A DNA stretch of 64,000 bases from Parcubacteria group bacterium LiPW_15 (GTDB taxonomy: Bacteria > Patescibacteria > Paceibacteria > UBA6257 > 2-01-FULL-56-20). Under the pieces are notes generated by a model. The model was not told where the DNA came from. It saw only the letters and a program-made list of their open reading frames with translations, and ran no database searches. A program made the position numbers and the translations under genes. The DNA is taken from positions 1-64,000 of the forward strand of contig VMER01000003.1 in assembly GCA_007375645.1 (NCBI GenBank). The letters run 5' to 3'. Positions 40,789-49,027 of this stretch are shown here, one piece after another; the first letter of the stretch is position 1, and every line of letters starts with the position of its first letter.

Positions 40789-43338
40789 TTAGGCAATGCT
40801 CTGCTCTATTTTCTGCACTGCGGTCTTTTTTTCTTCCTTCTTAAAGAAGAGCCAGTATATGGCAAAGATTATGAGAAGCAGAAGCAACAACCAGAGCCAA
40901 CCCCAGCCGCCGAAGATGGAAAGAAGCGAGGCAAGTCCGGCCACAGCTCCCCCTCCAACCAGCGCAGTCACATACGCAGAAGTAGTCTGGAACTTACCCT
41001 TCTTGTCCGTCCAATTCATAGTGGAACCGTAGACCAGAGAATCGCCTTTTTCCACATTGTCGCCGATCTTGTTCCTTATCTCCACAATCCCCTGATAACC
41101 GGCTTGAACCAGGCCGAAATTGTAGGAAAGCGTATTGGAATTTTTACTCGCGAAAGAATTGTTGGAAGCCACGAAACTGACTTCGAGCGGCAAAACTATC
41201 TGAAGCGAAGCATTCGAGAGATCATAACCGCAATCATTTTTGTAGGTAAGAGTGTAAACAGCTTCATCACCCGCATTAACGCCGGACGGGTAAACCGCCG
41301 GGGCTAGTTTAAGACAAGAGCTTCCGATAACAATCGGGGGCTCAATCGGCGGATCCACGGGCGGAACAACAGTCCCGCTGGTTGTGAAACGCGCGATAGA
41401 ACCATAACTCGTGCCCGCAGGAGTTTGAGCGACAATACGGAAATAATAAGTCGTGTTTTGCAAGAGACTCGTTAAGGCAAAGGCGGCGTCTACATATGAA
41501 TTGCCCGAACCGATGGCCTGAATATTGGTTTTGAGTCCCAAGGAGGCCGACGGGCCGTATTCAAACCAGGCGCTGCCAACTCCCGAATTCGGATTCGCAG
41601 AACCGTTCAAAAGCGCAGAATTGCGGCCCACGTAGGTAGCCGGCTTAGTCAAAACCGCAGGCAAATTAGTGCCGCCGCCGTTGCCGGTAGTGGAAAACTG
41701 ATAAGTTTGACCGTAAGAGGTTCCGTAGCTGTTCTTCGCGACCGCACGCACGTAATAGCTGGTATTCGAAGTCAGATTAGTCACGCCATTCGAGAAATTA
41801 TAATTGGTCGTATAGGACGGGATAAAACTGTTGTTGGTGGTGTAAGTCAAAGAATTCGAATTTATACCGTACTCAAACCAACCGACTATAGAATCGTTAT
41901 TGTTGCCGTTCGAAGAAACCTGCGCGTTGAACGTCGCGTAATTGTCCCCAAGATTGGTCGGGGTCAAAGTCTGCACGCACGGCGCGCTATTTCCGGAATA
42001 TCCGCCGTAGTTATAGTTGTAATTATTGTAGTTACAATTTCCGGAATTATTATTGTTGGTCGTGAAATTATAAATGGAACCGTAAGCCGTGCCATAAGAA
42101 TTTTGCGCGACCACACGATAGTAGTAGTTCATGTTACTCAAAAGATTGTACATTTGAGCGGAGACATTCTGAGGCCCCGAATAGTTCCCAAGATATTGGA
42201 AACCGGTAGTTTGGCCGAGAGACGAGGTTTGGCCGTACTCGAACCAATAATTGGTGTTAGAGCCGTTCGGATTCACGGTTCCGTTCATGGTCGCGGAGTT
42301 GAGATTCAGATTGCTTACGTAGTTCGTGGTGACTATCGGAGCGGAATTCCCGCCACAGTTATAAGTACACCCTCCCGAACCGTTGGTCATAAAGCTCAAT
42401 ATCTGGCCCTGAGTGGTACCGTACTGGTTCTGCGCGGTAACGCGGAAATAATAGGTAGTGTTGTAGCTCAAGTTATAGACGGCATAAGAAACATTCTGCG
42501 CGGAACTCCCCGAACCGATAGATTGATTGCCGGCAGTCTGACCCAAAGAATAAGTGGTTCCGTATTCGAACCAATAACTGGTTGCGGCGTTATTCGGATT
42601 CACAAGGCCGTTTAAGGTTGCATAATTCTGGGCGATATTCGTTGCGCCGTTAGTGGAAGCTATCGGAGCGGATCCTTGAGTCCCGCCGATGACGTTTATG
42701 TAGGCAGTCGCAGTAAGCCCCGAATAGGTCGCGGTAATCGTTGCCGAACCCTGACTCACGCCGTTCACGTACCCTCCAGAGACCGAAGCGACGGAGTTAT
42801 TGGAAGAAGACCAGTTGGCGGAATTCGTAACTTCTGTTTGCTGTCCGGAACCGGATCCATCCGCGTCATAATAGGCCCGCAAATTTGTGCCGGAACCATA
42901 GTTAACGGTGGCCGAGGAAGGAGAAATGATAAAGGTAGCCGCACTTCCTCCGTTTTGGGTGGTAAAGCTTAAGATCTGACCATGGCTCGTGCCGTATTGG
43001 TTCTGCGCGGTAACGCGGAAATAATAGGTAGTATTGGAATTTAAGCCGGAAATATTTTGAACGGCTGAAATGTTGCTCGTTCCGGAGCCGGCGCTCTGAG
43101 TGAAAGTAGTTTGGCCCAGAGAAGAAGCGGTTCCGTATTCGAACCAATAACTGGTCGCAAATCCGTTCGGATTTATCTGGCCATTCAAAGTGGCAGCGGA
43201 CTGATTAATACTTGTCGCAGAATTCGTAGAAACCGTAGGCGGATTTCCATAGGAACCGGTCACACTCACGCTAGCCGTAGCGGTAAGGCCGTTGAAATAA
43301 GCGGTCATGGTGGCGCTACCCTGAGAGATACCGGTCAC
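40789..43338 (-). CDS. Surface-repeat protein, C-terminal fragment (frame-disrupted)
   Basis: 849 residues in frame, the last part of one long secreted protein. It holds six or so repeats of about 100 residues with the core ATLNG.(V/I)NPNG...SYWFEYG...L...TTYYFRV.AQN.YGT..G, a fibronectin-III-like unit, plus one Big_2-like segment (PSSATVNYGSGTNLRAYY...SVSGGYVNG). A conserved-repeat region (KLAPAVYPSGVNAGDEAVYTL) follows, and a C-terminal membrane anchor with KKEEKK. The first codon given is only the first in-frame Met after the break; the gene really starts at 44793. Confidence 0.85.
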   Translation of the reverse strand: MTGISQGSATMTAYFNGLTATASVSVTGSYGNPPTVSTNSATSINQSAATLNGQINPNGFATSYWFEYGTASSLGQTTFTQSAGSGTSNISAVQNISGLNSNTTYYFRVTAQNQYGTSHGQILSFTTQNGGSAATFIISPSSATVNYGSGTNLRAYYDADGSGSGQQTEVTNSANWSSSNNSVASVSGGYVNGVSQGSATITATYSGLTATAYINVIGGTQGSAPIASTNGATNIAQNYATLNGLVNPNNAATSYWFEYGTTYSLGQTAGNQSIGSGSSAQNVSYAVYNLSYNTTYYFRVTAQNQYGTTQGQILSFMTNGSGGCTYNCGGNSAPIVTTNYVSNLNLNSATMNGTVNPNGSNTNYWFEYGQTSSLGQTTGFQYLGNYSGPQNVSAQMYNLLSNMNYYYRVVAQNSYGTAYGSIYNFTTNNNNSGNCNYNNYNYNYGGYSGNSAPCVQTLTPTNLGDNYATFNAQVSSNGNNNDSIVGWFEYGINSNSLTYTTNNSFIPSYTTNYNFSNGVTNLTSNTSYYVRAVAKNSYGTSYGQTYQFSTTGNGGGTNLPAVLTKPATYVGRNSALLNGSANPNSGVGSAWFEYGPSASLGLKTNIQAIGSGNSYVDAAFALTSLLQNTTYYFRIVAQTPAGTSYGSIARFTTSGTVVPPVDPPIEPPIVIGSSCLKLAPAVYPSGVNAGDEAVYTLTYKNDCGYDLSNASLQIVLPLEVSFVASNNSFASKNSNTLSYNFGLVQAGYQGIVEIRNKIGDNVEKGDSLVYGSTMNWTDKKGKFQTTSAYVTALVGGGAVAGLASLLSIFGGWGWLWLLLLLLIIFAIYWLFFKKEEKKTAVQKIEQSIA

Positions 43339-43354
43339 ATAACCGGCCGAGACA
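43258..43354 (-). repeat. 97-bp exact repeat, copy 2
   Basis: Identical to 43691-43787. Encodes SAGYVTGISQGSATMTAYFNGLTATASVSVT in part. The reading frame breaks directly at its upstream edge. Confidence 0.9.
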
Positions 43355-43826
43355 TGGCGACGGGCGGGTTATTGGAAGTCGTAAAACTCAAAACAGTTCC
43401 GCGAGTGGTGCCGTAGGAATTTTGGCAAGCAGCGCGAAAATAATAAGTGGTGTTCGCGGACAAGCCGGAAATGGTTGAGTTTAAATTAATTCCGGAATTG
43501 CCGGATCCGATATATCGATTCCCCGCAGTTTGGCCAAGACCGGCACCCGCGCCATATTCAAACCAGCAGGAAGTTGCGGAACCGTTTGGAGTTCCATAAC
43601 CATTTAAGGTGGCGGAATTTTGGCTGATGCCGGTGGCATTATTGGTAGAAACTGTCGGCGCAGAACCGGAAGGAGGGGGCGGGTTTACCGCGGTCACACT
43701 CACGCTAGCCGTAGCGGTAAGGCCGTTGAAATAAGCGGTCATGGTGGCGCTACCCTGAGAGATACCGGTCACATAACCGGCCGAGACATTCGTAATTCGC
43801 ATGCAAAGTGATGCCGGAACCGACAT
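43335..43826 (-). CDS. Surface-repeat protein, middle fragment (frame-disrupted)
   Basis: 163 residues in a third frame: a Big_2-type C-terminal half (SAGYVTGISQGSATMTAYF), then one FN3-like repeat (SATLNGYGTPNGSATSCWFEYG...TTYYFRAACQNSYGTTRG). It ends out of frame at NNPPVA, right where the second copy of a 97-bp identical repeat begins. Together with the flanking fragments it forms one gene of about 4 kb. Confidence 0.75.
   Translation of the reverse strand: MSVPASLCMRITNVSAGYVTGISQGSATMTAYFNGLTATASVSVTAVNPPPPSGSAPTVSTNNATGISQNSATLNGYGTPNGSATSCWFEYGAGAGLGQTAGNRYIGSGNSGINLNSTISGLSANTTYYFRAACQNSYGTTRGTVLSFTTSNNPPVAMSRPVM
43691..43787 (-). repeat. 97-bp exact repeat, copy 1
   Basis: Identical to 43258-43354; a frame break also lies at its upstream edge. 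Confidence 0.9.
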
Positions 43827-44793
43827 TCACCGTAGCCGAAGACGGAGTGATGTTGAGAGTCGGGTTGGCGACGGGAGTGGGGTTAACAGAAATGGTTTTA
43901 GAACAAGTGGCGCCGAACCATTCCACGGCTTCCTGAACCATCTGCCAAGCAAAAACTTTATTGGACGCCGAAGAAACCGTCGGTGCAGTGGCGGTGAAAG
44001 AAAAATTGGCGGTTTGTCCGGGCGCAATCGGCGAAAACGGCAGGCCCACGCGGCCCAAACCCCAAATCTGATTGTCTTGCGGATTTTGCGAGCCCAAAAA
44101 ATAACCGCTGGTCGGCCAAGTGCCGGTCGTCCAAGATTTGGTACCGGTATTTTTCATACTAACGCTCGCGGAAAAAGTCTGGCCGGAATTGACGCTCGAT
44201 GGAGCGTTTACAGAAAGACAAGTTGCGCCATTGGTTCCGATCGGAGGCTGGCCTTGGCCCATGGTTTTATATCGCGCGACCAGATATCCTTGGCTTCCCC
44301 AGCCCGGAGTAATATTTCCCAAAATAAAATTGGTCGGACCGCCCTGCGCTCCGGTAGGATTAGTGGATTGATTCGGATACCACTCGGCGGAATCGAAAGT
44401 GAGCGAAGTTATAGTTTCGCCGGCTGCCGGATAAACGGATGCGGAGCCGTAAGCCGAAGGAGCATTATCGGCGGAAATTGTGCCGTTCGCGGAAACTCCG
44501 GAACCGTAATTGAAAGAAGCGATGGCATGCGTGTTATTCGCGGTCTGGTCGCCGGTGTTGTGATAGTAAAAAACAAAACTGACTATGTCGCCCACATGGA
44601 CGTTTGAAATACTCGAGGACCAGTTCGTAGAACCCGGATTTTGGGTATAGTTTGAGACCCTGAGGGTCGGTTTATCCAATGGATCTGTGTTAAATTGCGC
44701 GCCGGAGGCCGAAGAAGCCAATGGGCTCGCGAAGAGCGAAAACAGCGCGAAGGCGACTGCCATCGACTTAAGATTGATGATTTTTTTAGTCAT
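43750..44793 (-). CDS. Surface-repeat protein, N-terminal fragment (frame-disrupted)
   Basis: 347 residues with a signal peptide (about 1-30, MAVAFALFSLFASPLASSASG). Then a beta-rich domain (FVFYYHNTGDQTANNTHAIASF, DUF11-like), a second domain with VSMKNTGTKSWTTGTWP (NBR1/Ig-like next-to-BRCA1 type), and the beginning of a Big_2-like domain (PSSATVNVGSGITLHANY). The frame breaks immediately at the start of the first 97-bp repeat copy. The whole protein is predicted on the cell surface, anchored by the C-terminal helix at 40.9 kb. Confidence 0.8.
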   Translation of the reverse strand: MTKKIINLKSMAVAFALFSLFASPLASSASGAQFNTDPLDKPTLRVSNYTQNPGSTNWSSSISNVHVGDIVSFVFYYHNTGDQTANNTHAIASFNYGSGVSANGTISADNAPSAYGSASVYPAAGETITSLTFDSAEWYPNQSTNPTGAQGGPTNFILGNITPGWGSQGYLVARYKTMGQGQPPIGTNGATCLSVNAPSSVNSGQTFSASVSMKNTGTKSWTTGTWPTSGYFLGSQNPQDNQIWGLGRVGLPFSPIAPGQTANFSFTATAPTVSSASNKVFAWQMVQEAVEWFGATCSKTISVNPTPVANPTLNITPSSATVNVGSGITLHANYECLGRLCDRYLSG

Positions 44794-44828
44794 TTTTTTG
44801 TTTTTTTAATCTAACTTTGCGTGCCGCA

Positions 44829-44857
44829 ATTTTACCATATAGGGGTTCTAATGTCAA
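44829..44857 (-). promoter_or_regulatory. Promoter of the surface protein
   Basis: Minus strand: TTGACA (44857-44852), 17 bp, TAAAAT (44834-44829). Confidence 0.7.
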
Positions 44858-44906
44858 TACAGGAAGCTCCTTCCCCTCGCTGCCTATATTACCCCCTTTT
44901 CCAAAT

Positions 44907-44937
44907 AAAAAAAGGCCCCGGCCGTTGGGCCAGGGCG
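44907..44937 (-). terminator. Terminator after the secreted protein at 44948
   Basis: Minus strand CTGGCCC-AACG-GCCGGGGCC stem followed by seven T. Confidence 0.7.
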
Positions 44938-44947
44938 AGGGAAGGAC

Positions 44948-45721
44948 TCAAAAACGAATGATGAAGTTCCCGGGGTTGGGAGACGGGCCGTTCGGCGGGT
45001 CAGAAGAAGGACCCTTGTCCCCTCCGCCTCCAGAACCCAAGGCGATGACCAAAATGACGATCACCGCCGCACCGATGCCGACGTAGAGCAGAGTATTGTT
45101 CTTTTTTCCGTTTCCAACACCATCGAAAGGAGCATTCGCCTCGCGTTCGATGATGACGACCACGGGTTCGAGCTTCTTGGGCCCGAGATCCTCGAGCTTG
45201 AGTCCGAGATGGAATTCGCGGTTGTAGTCGGTCACCGTGAGCGGTTCGATCGGCTTCTTGAAGTCGATCAGGGCAGCTGCTGCCGGCTTCTCGTCCACAG
45301 AATCTCGGCACTCCGGATATCCTTCTGGATGCCAATTCGTTGGATGAACCCAGGAGCCGATGGACCTGTCCCAGGCCTGGTTCAGAGGATTTCCACAGCC
45401 GTATATCCACTCTGGGGCAAGTAGCAGCGGGTCAGCGGACAACTTCAGCGCAACGAGTGCAGTCCCCTTATGGATATATCCGGACGAACCCTGACCGGGT
45501 TCGGTCCCTCCGCCAGCGAACGCACTTTCGATAAACTCGTCGTATTTGAGTCGAAGGAGACAATAGCGGCTCCAGTCCACCTTGCGCCCGGGCTCCACTG
45601 GCCTCGTGTTCAAGGCGAGGTAGTGTTTCGTTCCTGTGGGCTGAGACGGCTCTGCCGCGCGCGCCGGAAACGTGTAGAGGACCGACGCGACCGACAACAC
45701 AATCGAAAGCACTTTTCTCAT
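44948..45721 (-). CDS. Secreted or membrane-anchored hypothetical protein
   Basis: 257 residues: signal peptide (about 1-22, ending ARA), an extracytoplasmic domain with four Cys (YCLLRLKYDEF, EWIYGCGN, YPECRDS), and a C-terminal transmembrane helix (TLLYVGIGAAVIVILVIALG) followed by a Gly/Pro-rich tail. No family known to me. GGGAGGAAGAG precedes ATG and a TTGACG-16-TACTAT promoter lies at 45764-45791. Stand-alone unit. Confidence 0.72.
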   Translation of the reverse strand: MRKVLSIVLSVASVLYTFPARAAEPSQPTGTKHYLALNTRPVEPGRKVDWSRYCLLRLKYDEFIESAFAGGGTEPGQGSSGYIHKGTALVALKLSADPLLLAPEWIYGCGNPLNQAWDRSIGSWVHPTNWHPEGYPECRDSVDEKPAAAALIDFKKPIEPLTVTDYNREFHLGLKLEDLGPKKLEPVVVIIEREANAPFDGVGNGKKNNTLLYVGIGAAVIVILVIALGSGGGGDKGPSSDPPNGPSPNPGNFIIRF

Positions 45722-45763
45722 TTACTCTTCCTCCCATTCTCAAGGATCGCTAAGACTGCCAAA

Positions 45764-45791
45764 ATAGTATCATAAAATTTATATACGTCAA
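45764..45791 (-). promoter_or_regulatory. Promoter of the gene at 44948-45721
   Basis: Minus strand: TTGACG (45791-45786), 16 bp, TACTAT (45769-45764). The rest of the gap up to 46025 holds a TATAAT box near 45886 that may serve the SIMPL gene on the plus strand. Confidence 0.6.
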
Positions 45792-46025
45792 CACGGAACC
45801 ATTTCTCCGCCCCGTCCGTTATATTGGGTAGGTCGATGATTTACGCGTGATTTTAGCGCGAATTTCGCTGCTTTTAAGGCTAAGGTATAATATAGATGTC
45901 GATCCCGATAGAGATTCGAAAAAATATTTCGTGGCCGCTTCTTCACGAACGGCACAAAAACGACCGAATTATTTTCTGAGACTCATAAAATTTCTCGCGG
46001 GATAAATAAAAAATAAATTAAAAAA

Positions 46026-46814
46026 ATGGAACAAAAAATAAAAAACTATCTAGGTATCGCCGGAACAGTCGGAATAATAATAGTGGCCATAGCCGGCTGG
46101 AGATATGTCGGAGCCTATGCCGATTCGCTGCAACCCGGAGCTTATCGAAGTTTTAGCGTCTCCGGAGAGGGAAAGTCCGTGGCCATACCGGATATCGCCA
46201 CCTTTAATTTTGGCGTGATAACCGAGGGTGGAAAGGATATTGCCTCTCTTCAAACCCAGAACACCGATAAGACCAACAAAGCTATCGGCTACTTGAAGGC
46301 GCAGGACGTGGACGAAAAAGACATTAAAACCTCCGGTTATAATGTCGAACCCCGCTATCAGTATTCCAGCTGCAGCTACATAAGCAGCAGAAGCGATACT
46401 GCTTGCCCTCCGCCAACCATAGTCGGATATACCATCACCCAAAGTGTGACGGTCAAAGTACGCGATCTTGAGAAAGCCGGTGATATCTTAGCCGGAGTGG
46501 TAAATAACGGCGCGAACAACGTTTCACAGCTGAACTTCACCCTCGATGATCCGGAAAGCGCGAAGACCGCGGCCCGAATTGAAGGCTTCAACAAGGCCAT
46601 GGCCAAAGCCAAAGAGATCGCCAAGGAAGGAGGATTCCGCCTCGGTCGGTTGGTTACCGTGAACATCGGAGACAACAGCTCGCCCGTCTATTATGGAATG
46701 GGCGGCTATGCCGCTGATTCGTACGCCAAAACCGCCTCGGTTCCGTCTCCGATAATCGAAGTCGGTTCGCAGGACGTGAAAGTCACCGTATCCCTGACTT
46801 ACGAGATAAAATAA
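46026..46814 (+). CDS. SIMPL (DUF541) domain protein
   Basis: 262 residues: N-terminal signal anchor (about 8-28) and a periplasm/outer-facing SIMPL domain, recognisable from RSFSVSGEGKSVAIPDIATFNFGV, DKTNKAIGYLKAQDVDEKDIKT and VTVKVRDLEKAGDILAG, ending VKVTVSLTYEIK. Family members form ring oligomers; roles range from stress tolerance to signalling. A Cys-rich insert SSCSYISSRSDTACPPP interrupts the domain, as in many CPR versions. Confidence 0.9.
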   Translation: MEQKIKNYLGIAGTVGIIIVAIAGWRYVGAYADSLQPGAYRSFSVSGEGKSVAIPDIATFNFGVITEGGKDIASLQTQNTDKTNKAIGYLKAQDVDEKDIKTSGYNVEPRYQYSSCSYISSRSDTACPPPTIVGYTITQSVTVKVRDLEKAGDILAGVVNNGANNVSQLNFTLDDPESAKTAARIEGFNKAMAKAKEIAKEGGFRLGRLVTVNIGDNSSPVYYGMGGYAADSYAKTASVPSPIIEVGSQDVKVTVSLTYEIK

Positions 46815-46829
46815 AAAGGGATCTGCAAC

Positions 46830-46866
46830 ACAAAACCCCCGGAGAATTATGCCAGGGGCTTTTGTT
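46830..46866. terminator. Bidirectional terminator after the SIMPL gene
   Basis: ACAAAA-CCCC...GGGG-TTTTGT around GGAGAATTATGCCA; also closes the minus operon ending at 46875. Confidence 0.75.
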
Positions 46867-46874
46867 TATCTGAG

Positions 46875-47171
46875 CTAGGGAGTGCTGGTCGAAGTGGTCG
46901 TATTCTCGCGCGGAACCAAGATCATTACTTTTTCGTCCGGACTCTGATAGTGAAACCGGGCGCGCAATTCTTTCTCCAGGTTTTCCGGAATGGAAACGTA
47001 GTTGAGATCGGCCTCTAGCCGCCCCCTCTCCGTTTTAGCCTGCTCCAATTCTTTTCTGGCTTCTTCAAATTGCGCGCTGACGGATACCCTCTGCCCCAGA
47101 ATAGACCTTATCTCCATCCCCGCAAAAACAAGCAGGGCCATAAATATTACTATCAGGATATTCTTAAGCAT
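46875..47171 (-). CDS. FtsB/DivIC-like septum protein
   Basis: 98 residues: one N-terminal transmembrane helix, a coiled coil (about 25-65, VSAQFEEARKELEQAKTERG), then PENLEKELRARFHYQSPDEKVMILVP, which is the FtsB/DivIC layout with its conserved Lys-x-x-(Y/F) plus pro-Glu segment. It likely joins the FtsQ-like protein of this window in the divisome. The ATG overlaps the lepA stop by one base (TAATG), so it is translated with lepA. Confidence 0.8.
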   Translation of the reverse strand: MLKNILIVIFMALLVFAGMEIRSILGQRVSVSAQFEEARKELEQAKTERGRLEADLNYVSIPENLEKELRARFHYQSPDEKVMILVPRENTTTSTSTP

Positions 47172-48964
47172 TACTTCTTAAGTATCTCTCGAAATACTTC
47201 CGGTGTCAGGTTCACTTTTCCCCTCTCGAGGAGCCTTTCCTTTCCCCTCTTTTGCTTGCGCCACAATTTCATCTTGCGGGTTATATCCCCTCCGTTTTTT
47301 CCGAAATCACCGAGCTGTTTCTTGGCTGCGGCAATAGTTTCCCTGGCGATGATCCGCCCCTGAGTTTGCGCCTGTATGGCCTGGGTAAATTGAGCCTTGG
47401 GTAAAAGCTCCTTAAGGCGCTCGACAGTGGAACGCGCTTCGCGCTCAAGTTCCGATTTTCGGACAACTCTTGTGAGGGCGGGGACAACATCGCCCGCCAC
47501 CAGGATATCCAATCTTTCGGCATCCGTTTTCCGCTCTCCAGCCAACTCGTAACTGAAAGAGGCGTATCCGGCGGAAACGGATTTCAATTGGTCGTCAAAA
47601 TCGCGAATTAATTCGGAAAGAGGCATTGTTCCGGTTATCAGAAGATTCTCCCCGACATTATGCACCTCTTCCACATTAACCTCGTACGCGGTCTGGATGG
47701 AAAGCACTTTTTGGAGATAGTCCTTGGGCGTTAATATCTCAACTTTTATTATCGGTTCCCAAACTTCATCCGGATTTTCTGGAAACGCGTGCGGTTCCTT
47801 AACAACTTTCTCGGAGGCCCCGACGCGTACCCGGTAAGCTATGGTCGGAAAACTGGTTAAAAAGTCCAAACCGAATTCGCGCGTCAATCTCGCGGAGGTT
47901 ATTTCGAAATGAAGCTGGCCCAAAAAACCTACTTTGAGTCCGCGGCCCAAAGCATCGTTGGAATCCGGCTCAAAGGAAAGCGCTGCGTCGGTAAGGCGAA
48001 GTTTTTCGAACCCTCGTTCTAGCTCTTCAAATTTAGTGGTCCCGTCCGGATAAAAAGAGATAAACACGGTAGGCACCGCGTCCCTGAATCCGGGAAGGGC
48101 ATGGGATTTCAAATCCTTTGGAGAATCGATCTTCCGACGAACCAAAGTGTCTCCAATTTTTACGAGCGACGGCTCTTTAAACCCGGTGGCGATATAACCT
48201 ATTTCCCCCGCCTTTAATTCCGAGACGGATTTCAACTCCGGCAAAAAACAGCCCACTTCTTTTATCTTAAAATCCTCACCGGTAGCTAAAAGCTCGGCGA
48301 CATCCGCAGCCGTAAAGGTTCCGTCGAACACGCGCACGTAAGCCAAAATGCCTTTGTGGTCGTTGTAGAGCGAGTCAAAAATAAGCGCGCGGCTTACTTC
48401 GCCTTTCTCGGAAACCTTGGGCGGAGGAACATTCTCTATGACCGCGCCCAAAAGATCTTCCACTCCCGCGCCGGTCTTCCCGGAAATGCGAAAAATATTT
48501 TCCGGCTCGGTATGCAAAAGCTCCGCCAAAGCGTAAATGGTTTTCTCAAGATGCGGCACATTCAGATCAATTTTATTGACCGCTCCGATTATTTTAAGAC
48601 CCGCTTTTTGGGCATTCCTTAAATTGGAAAGCGTTTGAGCCTGGATGCCCTTGGTCGCATCAACCAAAAGTATCGCTCCTTCGACGGCCATTAGTGCGCG
48701 GGAAACTTCATACTGAAAATCCGAATGTCCCGGGGTGTCGATAAGATTTAAAATATATTCCGTTCCTTTGTAAGAGTAATCCATCCTGACCGGAGCCATC
48801 TTAATGGTAATACCGCGCTCGCGCTCCAGATCCAGTTGATCCAGATATTGCGCACGCATGCGCCGCATTTCCACCGTCCCGGTGACCTCAAGAAGCCGGT
48901 CCGCGAGGGTGGATTTGCCATGGTCAATATGGGCAATGATTACAAAATTTCGAATGTCATTCAT
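47171..48964 (-). CDS. lepA: Elongation factor 4 (LepA)
   Basis: 597 residues, full length. Translational GTPase that back-translocates or rescues ribosomes. P-loop AHIDHGKSTLADRL at 11-24, switch II DTPGHSDF near 77, NKID near 132, then domains II, III and the LepA-specific C-terminal domain. No oddity seen. Followed by the ftsB-like gene in one operon. Confidence 0.97.
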   Translation of the reverse strand: MNDIRNFVIIAHIDHGKSTLADRLLEVTGTVEMRRMRAQYLDQLDLERERGITIKMAPVRMDYSYKGTEYILNLIDTPGHSDFQYEVSRALMAVEGAILLVDATKGIQAQTLSNLRNAQKAGLKIIGAVNKIDLNVPHLEKTIYALAELLHTEPENIFRISGKTGAGVEDLLGAVIENVPPPKVSEKGEVSRALIFDSLYNDHKGILAYVRVFDGTFTAADVAELLATGEDFKIKEVGCFLPELKSVSELKAGEIGYIATGFKEPSLVKIGDTLVRRKIDSPKDLKSHALPGFRDAVPTVFISFYPDGTTKFEELERGFEKLRLTDAALSFEPDSNDALGRGLKVGFLGQLHFEITSARLTREFGLDFLTSFPTIAYRVRVGASEKVVKEPHAFPENPDEVWEPIIKVEILTPKDYLQKVLSIQTAYEVNVEEVHNVGENLLITGTMPLSELIRDFDDQLKSVSAGYASFSYELAGERKTDAERLDILVAGDVVPALTRVVRKSELEREARSTVERLKELLPKAQFTQAIQAQTQGRIIARETIAAAKKQLGDFGKNGGDITRKMKLWRKQKRGKERLLERGKVNLTPEVFREILKK

Positions 48965-49027
48965 TTTAGCGATTGAGGATTGAGATAAGTCTATGGAAGA
49001 TTAAGTGAAAACCGCCGCACGCACAAG

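Noticed and set aside
41707..42615. Long plus-strand ORF (302 codons) in the surface-protein region, and similarly 43801-44607
   Set aside because: Antisense shadows of a repetitive, Thr/Ser/Gly-rich coding strand; Arg/Ile/Val-rich with no start signals.
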